Positions 25,695-31,852 of a stretch of 64,000 bases of DNA are shown here, in pieces. The position numbers and the translations under genes were made by a program. Numbering within the stretch: position 1 is the first letter of the stretch; the number at the start of each line of letters is the position of its first letter. The stretch spans positions 434,001-498,000 of the forward strand of contig DIFI01000009.1 of NCBI GenBank assembly GCA_002419055.1. The letters are read 5' to 3'. The notes under the pieces are model-generated. The model saw only the letters and a program-made list of their open reading frames with translations, did not search any database and was not told where the DNA came from. The stretch is from Peptococcaceae bacterium UBA5752. GTDB lineage: Bacteria; Bacillota; Dehalobacteriia; UBA4068.

Positions 25695-25779
25695 TACCAT
25701 TGGGATGCGGGCGGGCGTGCATGATTTGATTCACTCCCGCCCTTGCTTATTTAATTAATATTAACATTAGGATTAAAAA

Positions 25780-26820
25780 ATGGAAAGTATACAAAAACGA
25801 CGCTGGATTGCTAAAATTATTTTAATTTTAGCAGTAGTGATTATTATATATTTTATATACATTTTATGGTCGGTAGTGTTACCGTTTTTTTTTGCTATGC
25901 TTTTTGCATATTTATTACAACCTGTATTTAGTTATTTACAAAAAAAGAAGGTGCCTCCGCCTTTGGCAATTGCCATAATATACTTGATACTGTTCGGTTT
26001 AATTTTTTTCTTTCTGTTTTGCGCGCTACCACAATTTTTAGCGGAAGGCGGGAATTTTCTACGTTATTTGCCAAAAATTATCAGTCATATTGAACAATTA
26101 TGGGTAAATTTTGTAGACAGCGTCGAACGTATTTCGTTACCGGATGTAGTCACAAAATCCGTCAGTAATACTGGTCAACGTTTTGTCAGCTATCTGGAAG
26201 GTACAATAGCAAATACTGCAAACAATATTGATGATATTTTGCGCTGGTTATTATATTTGGCTTTAGCTCCATTTTTAAGTTATTATATGTTGCGCGATAA
26301 AGATTTAATTAAGAAAAAAGTTATAGCCTTGTTATCACCCAAAGAGCGCCCGGAAATTTTACGTATTGCCGGAGAAGCCAACCGCCTGTTACGACAGTTT
26401 GTTTACGGATATTTATTAGTATCATTGATTTTAGGATTACTGACTGCCATATTTCTATATATCATTGGCGTGGAATATGCTTTAGTATTGGGATTGATAA
26501 TGGCAGTAGCCGATTTGATACCGTATTTCGGACCATTCATCGGTGCAGTACCGGCAATTGTTATAGCTTATGGCCAAAGCGGTAAGCTAGCTTTAATTAC
26601 GGCAATCGGTATGGTAGCATTGCAACAGTTAGAAGGGAGCGTAATTACACCAAAAGTAATGGGTGAACGGATAGGATTACATCCATTAGTCACAATATTT
26701 GCTGTTTTAGTAGGCGGTTATCTGTTCGGTATTATCGGAACAGTATTGGCAGTCCCTGTTACTGCTATATTAATTTTAGTTATTAAATATATTTATGGCC
26801 GTTTTGTGTCACCCCAATAA
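25780..26820 (+). CDS. AI-2E/PerM family permease
   Basis: 346 residues with about eight membrane helices. Family markers are the N-terminal LPFFFAMLFAYLLQPVFSYLQKKK, the central GYLLVSLILGLLTAIFLYIIG, DLIPYFGPFIGAVPAIVIA, and near the C-terminus EGSVITPKVMGERIGLHPL. Substrates vary in this family (autoinducer-2 export, Na+/H+ exchange), so the name carries no firm function. The start follows TTAGGATTAAAAA. It ends one base before the convergent ablB stop. In related Firmicutes this gene lies directly upstream of alaS; here a 5-kb block intervenes. Confidence 0.9.
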   Translation: MESIQKRRWIAKIILILAVVIIIYFIYILWSVVLPFFFAMLFAYLLQPVFSYLQKKKVPPPLAIAIIYLILFGLIFFFLFCALPQFLAEGGNFLRYLPKIISHIEQLWVNFVDSVERISLPDVVTKSVSNTGQRFVSYLEGTIANTANNIDDILRWLLYLALAPFLSYYMLRDKDLIKKKVIALLSPKERPEILRIAGEANRLLRQFVYGYLLVSLILGLLTAIFLYIIGVEYALVLGLIMAVADLIPYFGPFIGAVPAIVIAYGQSGKLALITAIGMVALQQLEGSVITPKVMGERIGLHPLVTIFAVLVGGYLFGIIGTVLAVPVTAILILVIKYIYGRFVSPQ

Positions 26821-26821
26821 G

Positions 26822-27640
26822 CTAATTTTTTACCCATATATTCATATCTTCAAAGTCGCCGCTTATATTGCAATTGTTTAACATTCTTCCTGAATACTTA
26901 TATTGCATTTTCCATAAAACCTTATTTATTCCTGGCTCAGTGGCTCTACTTAAACTATATAATGTTCTAATATTAGAATTTTTTAATGTTTTTTCTAGTT
27001 CAATTATTAAATTTGTAAGCAATCCTTTACCCCTGAACATAGGATTAGTGCAACAATCGGTTATTTCAGCATTATTATAAACAAAATTTATATCAGCAGA
27101 GGCAATACATATTATTTCTTTTTGTTTTTCAGCAATTTTAAATAATGCTTTTTTACCTAGTATTTCATTCAAGTAATTAGCATCAAAAATAGGTGAAGGA
27201 TAAGTCTTAAATACTTTTTTAAATAATAAAATCATTTGATTAATATCGCTTCTTTTTGCATCTCTAATAATTATATTGTCGTTAATATCTTTTACACTAG
27301 AATTTGTGTGACATTTCGTGAGTATTTCATCTTCTAATAAATTATATTTACTATATTGTCGCTTTTTATCAATAAAAAGTGATAAGCAGAAGGCATCATT
27401 ACCATCAAAAAAATCAGCGATTTGTCCTTCAATAATAAAACCATATTGCTGAAGATCTTCAATATATTCATAACGGCAAAAGCAGATAATTTTGCCAAAA
27501 TTTAATTTGGTAGCAAGATCAATAATTCCTAACCAATCGTCTTTTGAGGTATGAGTAGTATCAATTATTTTTAAGCGGGAATTACTGTAATCCAATATGA
27601 TGTGATTATTAAAATTATATATTGACTTTGATTGAATCAT
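26822..27640 (-). CDS. ablB: Beta-lysine N6-acetyltransferase AblB
   Basis: GNAT enzyme predicted to acetylate beta-lysine at the epsilon amine, giving the compatible solute N-epsilon-acetyl-beta-lysine. 272 residues, the family's usual length. The acetyl-CoA region CCTNPMFRGKGLLTNLIIELE lies at about 190-210, and the C-terminal MLNNCNISGDFEDMNIWVK block is characteristic of AblB. ATG follows AAGGGGGAACACTA and overlaps the 3' end of ablA by 26 bases, so the two are translationally linked. Strongly AT-rich compared with flanking genes. The ablA partner makes the assignment firm. Confidence 0.93.
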   Translation of the reverse strand: MIQSKSIYNFNNHIILDYSNSRLKIIDTTHTSKDDWLGIIDLATKLNFGKIICFCRYEYIEDLQQYGFIIEGQIADFFDGNDAFCLSLFIDKKRQYSKYNLLEDEILTKCHTNSSVKDINDNIIIRDAKRSDINQMILLFKKVFKTYPSPIFDANYLNEILGKKALFKIAEKQKEIICIASADINFVYNNAEITDCCTNPMFRGKGLLTNLIIELEKTLKNSNIRTLYSLSRATEPGINKVLWKMQYKYSGRMLNNCNISGDFEDMNIWVKN

Positions 27641-28898
27641 TAGTGTTCCCCCTTATTTTAATTCTGACATTGCAATTTGGTATCAAACACTGAGTCTCTT
27701 CATTGAACAATTTTTCTAAACCTCTGTATGAATAATTTCTATATGTATTACAAAGTCCACATTTTTGGCATTGATGAGATTTATCTTGTGGTTCGTTGTA
27801 AGTACAGATAACACCTTCGAAATTTCTCAGTATAACTTTATCAGGTGATTGGGAAATTAAGTACTGAGGATTAATTGGTATTTTACCACCACCGCCCGGT
27901 GCATCAACTACAAATGTTGGGACAGCATAACCAGAAGTATGCCCTTGAAGCATTTCAATAATTTCTATTCCGGCAGATACTGAGGTTCGAAAATGTTCAA
28001 TCCCTTCAGAGAGATCACATTGATATATATAATATGGTCTTACTCTGTTTTTAACCAATTTTTGTACAAGTTTCTTCATGATATATGGACAATCATTTAT
28101 TCCTTTTAATAAAACTGATTGATTGCCTAATGGCACTCCAGCATCAGATAACATGGAACAAGCTTTTCTGGCTTCTTTAGTTATTTCTTTAGGATGATTA
28201 AAATGAGTGTTAATCCAAATTGGATGATATCTTTTCAATACTGCACATAATTCTGATGTTATTCTTTGTGGTAAAACTACGGGTGTTCTTGTACCTATAC
28301 GTATTACCTCGACATGATTAATATTAGATAATTCACTAAGAATATGATCAAGCTTTTGATCCGAAATACATAAGGCATCTCCGCCGGAAATTAATACGTC
28401 ACGTATTTCTTTATGATTTTTAATATATTCAACAGCATTATTGATGTATTTTATTGATACTTCCTTGTCATTATTGCCGGTAAAACGTCTTCTTGTACAA
28501 TGTCTGCAATACATTGCACACTGATCTGTTACCAAAAGAAGTACTCTGTCTGGATAACGATGAGTTAATCCATATACTGGGGAATCTTTCGTTTCATGAA
28601 GAGGATCTAAACTGTCATATTCAGATATATAAGTTTCGTTTATTGATGGAACTGCTTGCCGCCTAATCGGACAGTTTATGTTATTTTTATCCATCAGCAA
28701 TGCATAGTATGGAGTTATACCCATTCTAAGTGATTGTAAACACATATTAATTGAACCACGTTCTTTATCACTCAGTTCAATGACTTTTTCAAGTTCATCA
28801 ACTGAAGTAATCTTATTTGCTATCTGCCAATGCCAATCATTCCACTGATTTTCGGTAATTTCTGACCATAATGATATTTCTTGGTAATTCCTTGTCAT
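27615..28898 (-). CDS. ablA: Lysine 2,3-aminomutase AblA/KamA
   Basis: Radical-SAM, PLP-dependent enzyme converting L-lysine to L-beta-lysine. 427 residues. The radical-SAM cluster is CAMYCRHCTRRRF near residue 133, with GGDALCISD and the PLP-binding region near the C-terminus (VDAPGGGGKIP). A short Cys cluster (CQKCGLC) lies close to the end. The true start is ATG 28898 after AAGGAGGGATTAT; the frame runs up to 28964, but that region is the transcription terminator. Paired with ablB this indicates osmolyte synthesis rather than lysine fermentation, since no other kam-pathway gene is here. Controlled by the upstream c-di-AMP riboswitch. Confidence 0.95.
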   Translation of the reverse strand: MTRNYQEISLWSEITENQWNDWHWQIANKITSVDELEKVIELSDKERGSINMCLQSLRMGITPYYALLMDKNNINCPIRRQAVPSINETYISEYDSLDPLHETKDSPVYGLTHRYPDRVLLLVTDQCAMYCRHCTRRRFTGNNDKEVSIKYINNAVEYIKNHKEIRDVLISGGDALCISDQKLDHILSELSNINHVEVIRIGTRTPVVLPQRITSELCAVLKRYHPIWINTHFNHPKEITKEARKACSMLSDAGVPLGNQSVLLKGINDCPYIMKKLVQKLVKNRVRPYYIYQCDLSEGIEHFRTSVSAGIEIIEMLQGHTSGYAVPTFVVDAPGGGGKIPINPQYLISQSPDKVILRNFEGVICTYNEPQDKSHQCQKCGLCNTYRNYSYRGLEKLFNEETQCLIPNCNVRIKIRGNTNDSIKVNI

Positions 28899-28935
28899 AT
28901 AATCCCTCCTTAAATATTTTCGAAAATAGAAACAT

Positions 28936-28972
28936 AAAATAAAAACGCTATAGAAAGCATCCATAGCGTTAA
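28936..28972 (-). terminator. Riboswitch-controlled intrinsic terminator in the ablA leader
   Basis: Reverse-strand AACGCTAT, an 11-base loop, ATAGCGTT, then TTTATTTT. It lies between the aptamer and the ablA ribosome-binding site. Its 5' arm (AACGCT) is complementary to AGCGTT at the 3' side of aptamer stem P1, giving an antiterminator alternative. Confidence 0.88.
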
Positions 28973-29009
28973 AAAAGTATAGGAAATAAGCGGTATAATA
29001 TATTACCTG

Positions 29010-29128
29010 TGTCTTTCAACGCTTACGAGATTAGCTGACGGATTCGGATTGAAAGTTAACCCTACACGATATAATCGTGATTCACCCCCAAAAATGGTTC
29101 TCCCGTTCTTTAAAGGATTAAGCGAACT
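29010..29128 (-). promoter_or_regulatory. Cyclic di-AMP riboswitch (ydaO/yuaA class)
   Basis: Read on the minus strand the leader holds the diagnostic ydaO/yuaA blocks in order: CGCTTAATCC, GGGAGAACC, TTGGGGGTGAATC, TAGGG, then CCGAATCCGTCAGCTAA and CTCGTAAGCG. CGCTT (29120-29124) and AAGCG (29020-29024) form stem P1. The class binds c-di-AMP and usually turns genes off. It lies 110-230 bases upstream of the ablA ATG, with an intrinsic terminator between. Confidence 0.93.
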
Positions 29129-29141
29129 ATTTATTTATTAT

Positions 29142-29170
29142 ATAATAACAAATTATATCTACTATAGCAA
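29142..29170 (-). promoter_or_regulatory. Promoter of the riboswitch-ablA-ablB transcript
   Basis: Reverse-strand TTGCTA (29165-29170), 17 bases, TATTAT (29142-29147), just upstream of the aptamer. Confidence 0.6.
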
Positions 29171-29303
29171 ATTTTTTTGAGACACAATTTATCAACTTGA
29201 TTTAATAAATATTGCAGAAATTTCTAAATTAAGATATTATTAAAAAAATTACTTATGAGAATTTGAGTAATAATACGTATTTAGAGTATATTAAGTATTC
29301 TTC

Positions 29304-29332
29304 TTGTGCCATAACTTAAATGAAGTTATACT
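29304..29332 (+). promoter_or_regulatory. Promoter of the uridine-kinase-like gene with inverted repeat in the spacer
   Basis: TTGTGC (29304-29309), 17 bases, TATACT (29327-29332). A 7-bp inverted repeat (ATAACTT, 5 bases, AAGTTAT; 29311-29329) fills the spacer and enters the -10 box, a possible operator. It is divergent from the abl promoter. Confidence 0.55.
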
Positions 29333-29402
29333 TTTATAAAAGAAACTTGAAATAATTACAAAAAAGCAAGACTTAAATAATGTTGGGAATGAAGGTGAAA
29401 AA

Positions 29403-30791
29403 ATGAGGGAAACCCATTTACGTAAAGGGCGGCAAACAGTGAAGCTGGGCCTAATTAAGGTTATACATGATATATTTCCGGACTATAAATTAAAGACTTC
29501 TTATTCAATTATGGAAGGTGTTTTTTGTAACCTTGATGATTCAATTTTGTCTGTAAGAGAAGTAAAACTAATCAGACAAAAATTAATAGAATGGGTTGAA
29601 CATAAAAGTCCTATCGAATTATTAAACAGAAAGGACGGTTTTTATCAATATAAAGTTGGTGATTTAGTTATCAAATCAATTTATCCAACTAATCTTAATT
29701 CAGAAGAAGTTGAGCCTTTTGAAATCTTTCCCTTTTCTTATGGTTTTATAGTTGATTTTAGCAATATCAACAGAGAAAACGGCGAGATGCTAATACCGCC
29801 TTACCGTTTATCTGCTGCTTATGAAAAAAATCAACGGTGGATGAATAATATCAATATTGAATTGGTATCCGATATTAATTCTTTTATCGATTCAGGAAAA
29901 AGTCAAAAGTTAATTAATATATCCGAAGCATTACATGAAAAGGAAATTTCTGATATTGCTGATATGATTCTTCAGCAACGACGAACTTTAAGAGTATTAT
30001 TGATTGCCGGACCTTCTTCTTCGGGAAAAACATCATTTGCACAAAGATTAAGTACTCAACTGGAGGTAAATGGATTAAAACCTGTTTCACTTTCACTAGA
30101 CGATTATTTTGTGGATAGAGATAAAACGCCGATTGATGAATACGGTAATTACGATTTAGATAGTATTGATGCTCTTGATATTGATTATATGCTGGAACAA
30201 ATATCGAGTTTGATAATTGGAGAAACAGTTAATACGCCGATTTACGATTTTATTACCGGTAGTCGATCTAAAGAAACAAAATGTTTAAGTTTGAACAGTT
30301 CGGAAATATTGGTGATCGAGGGTATCCATGCGCTTAATCCCAGATTAATGACTAATATTAGCAGAAATATATATTTTAAGATATATGTCAGCGCCTTAGG
30401 GGGGCTTAATATTGATTTACAAAGCCGCTTGCCAACTACCGAAATTAGATTGATCCGCAGATTAGTCAGGGATGACAGATATCGCGGTACCGGTCCCGAA
30501 ACTACTTTTGAACGTTGGGTTAATGTACGAAAGAGCGAGTATATTAACATATTTAGTTATCAGGAAGAAGCCGATGTAATGTTTAATTCTAGTATGCTCT
30601 ATGAAATGAATGTGCTGCGGCCTTTTGCTGAAGAAACTTTAAAGAAAATTGTCAAGAACAGTCCTTTTTATGAAACTAAAGAACGTTTGATGAATTTGTT
30701 ATCTTTTTTCGAACCTATGGATGCAGAAAAAATACCCTTTAATTCTATATTGAGGGAATTTATCGGTGGCAGTATTTATTTTCACGTTTAA
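29403..30791 (+). CDS. Uridine kinase-like nucleoside kinase lacking the TGS domain
   Basis: 462 residues. The C-terminal two thirds is a phosphoribulokinase/uridine kinase domain: P-loop AGPSSSGKTSFAQRL near residue 206, substrate segment LSLDDYFVDR near 232, VIEGIHALNP near 305 and RLIRRLVRDDRYRG near 345. The first ~180 residues resemble the middle domain of the long nucleoside kinases of Firmicutes, but the N-terminal threonyl-tRNA-synthetase-like TGS domain of the usual ~550-residue form is missing. It has its own promoter and the start AAGGTGAAAAAATG, so it looks intact rather than truncated by error. The phosphate acceptor is unknown. Confidence 0.82.
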   Translation: MRETHLRKGRQTVKLGLIKVIHDIFPDYKLKTSYSIMEGVFCNLDDSILSVREVKLIRQKLIEWVEHKSPIELLNRKDGFYQYKVGDLVIKSIYPTNLNSEEVEPFEIFPFSYGFIVDFSNINRENGEMLIPPYRLSAAYEKNQRWMNNINIELVSDINSFIDSGKSQKLINISEALHEKEISDIADMILQQRRTLRVLLIAGPSSSGKTSFAQRLSTQLEVNGLKPVSLSLDDYFVDRDKTPIDEYGNYDLDSIDALDIDYMLEQISSLIIGETVNTPIYDFITGSRSKETKCLSLNSSEILVIEGIHALNPRLMTNISRNIYFKIYVSALGGLNIDLQSRLPTTEIRLIRRLVRDDRYRGTGPETTFERWVNVRKSEYINIFSYQEEADVMFNSSMLYEMNVLRPFAEETLKKIVKNSPFYETKERLMNLLSFFEPMDAEKIPFNSILREFIGGSIYFHV

Positions 30792-30910
30792 TTAGACAAA
30801 ACCAAATATTAATCACCAATGATATTATCGTAATTACAATATTGACAATTACTAATGGTACTGTTATCACCATGCACATTGTTTATTCGCTTTTAGTGAG
30901 TCCTCAAAAT

Positions 30911-30950
30911 TACAAAGTAGCCTTTTGAATAATCAAAAGGCTACTTTGTA
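30911..30950. terminator. Perfect 18-bp hairpin between convergent genes
   Basis: Bases 30911-30928 pair perfectly with 30933-30950 around an ATAA loop, between the kinase gene (plus) and lysE (minus). No long T tract follows on either strand, so it is either a bidirectional terminator of unusual type or an inverted repeat. The rest of 30792-30974 shows nothing. Confidence 0.6.
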
Positions 30951-30974
30951 TTATTTGTATTATTGGAAGAAAAG

Positions 30975-31607
30975 TTAAATCAATATTTTGATGGCGTCGT
31001 AAACGAAACCGCCGCCAAAGAAAATTAGTAAACAACCAAGTACAATAATAATAAATCGGTAAATGTTTTCTTTGATGAATTTACGTGTTTTACCAACGAC
31101 AACCGAAATTAATCCATACCAAATAAAATCGGCTGATATATGACCGACGTAAAACAGTGTTACTCCGGCAATATCAAATGATTTGTAGGCTTGCAAGAGA
31201 AAGCCCAGACCAATAACTACCCACCATAATAGAAAATAAGGATTAGCGGCACTGATAACAAATCCGGCAATTATCATATTTTTTTTGTTTGTTTTGCCGC
31301 TGCTAATATTTATCCGAATCTTATTCTTGGTAGATTCGATAATCATATTAACACCCATATAGATCAATAATGCACCGCCGACAATACCGATGATAATTTG
31401 CGCAATATTTGATTGCAGTATAATGTCAAAGCCGAGAAAGATCAGGACAATTAAAACCAACTCAAGAATAGCATGGCCAATGATAATTATCAAACCGGAG
31501 TAGGGTCCGTTATTCAATGATTGGCTGATCGTATATGTAAGTAAGGGTCCGGGCATCATGGCGCCGGAAAAAGCGACCGCCAAAGCGGTTAAAAACAATA
31601 AAGCCAT
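30975..31607 (-). CDS. LysE/RhtB family amino-acid exporter
   Basis: 210 residues with six hydrophobic segments and the family's start FSGAMMPGPLLTYTISQSLNNG, followed by GHAILELVLIVLIFLG and AANPYFLLWW near residue 120. The family exports basic or neutral amino acids; the substrate here is unproven. It lies two genes from lysine aminomutase, which makes lysine/beta-lysine an attractive but untested guess. ATG follows GAAAGGCTCTAATTA. Confidence 0.88.
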   Translation of the reverse strand: MALLFLTALAVAFSGAMMPGPLLTYTISQSLNNGPYSGLIIIIGHAILELVLIVLIFLGFDIILQSNIAQIIIGIVGGALLIYMGVNMIIESTKNKIRINISSGKTNKKNMIIAGFVISAANPYFLLWWVVIGLGFLLQAYKSFDIAGVTLFYVGHISADFIWYGLISVVVGKTRKFIKENIYRFIIIVLGCLLIFFGGGFVYDAIKILI

Positions 31608-31648
31608 TAATTAGAGCCTTTCAATAATGATGAATTATGATCATTATT

Positions 31649-31676
31649 AGTATAACATTTTTTTGTTACGCTGCAA
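31649..31676 (-). promoter_or_regulatory. Promoter of the LysE-family gene
   Basis: Reverse-strand TTGCAG (31671-31676), 16 bases, TATACT (31649-31654), about 42 bases above the start codon. Confidence 0.6.
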
Positions 31677-31705
31677 CTATTGGTGTATTTGTAATGTATA
31701 TTTGT

Positions 31706-31734
31706 TTGTATTTATTTCTAATATGTGGTATTAT
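31706..31734 (+). promoter_or_regulatory. Extended -10 promoter of alaS
   Basis: TTGTAT (31706-31711), 17 bases, TATTAT (31729-31734) preceded by TGG. The predicted start is near 31741, leaving a leader of about 110 nt. Confidence 0.55.
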
Positions 31735-31744
31735 AGCTGCACAG

Positions 31745-31810
31745 GCCGAAATCTCTGATTTCGAGGCTGAGCGCCTATTTAAGCTAAAGGTTTTACCGTT
31801 AGGTAAAATC
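31745..31810 (+). promoter_or_regulatory. Two-hairpin leader of alaS
   Basis: Hairpin 1 is GCCGAAATC/GATTTC..GGC (31745-31767) with a TCT loop. Hairpin 2 is GGTTTTACC/GGTAAAATC (31789-31810) with a GTTA loop and one G-T pair. No T-box sequence or T-rich terminator tail is seen. Could be an autoregulatory target; not a known class to me. Confidence 0.4.
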
Positions 31811-31852
31811 AAGCTAGAATAAAACATAAATCTGAACAAGGAGAATAGTTCA

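Noticed and set aside
28899..28964. N-terminal 22-residue extension of ablA
   Set aside because: It would be translated from inside the terminator loop; the strong AAGGAGG and ATG at 28898 fit the family length.
31637..31822. 61-codon ORF directly upstream of alaS
   Set aside because: No ribosome-binding site at its ATG; it spans the alaS promoter and leader hairpins, so it is probably non-coding.
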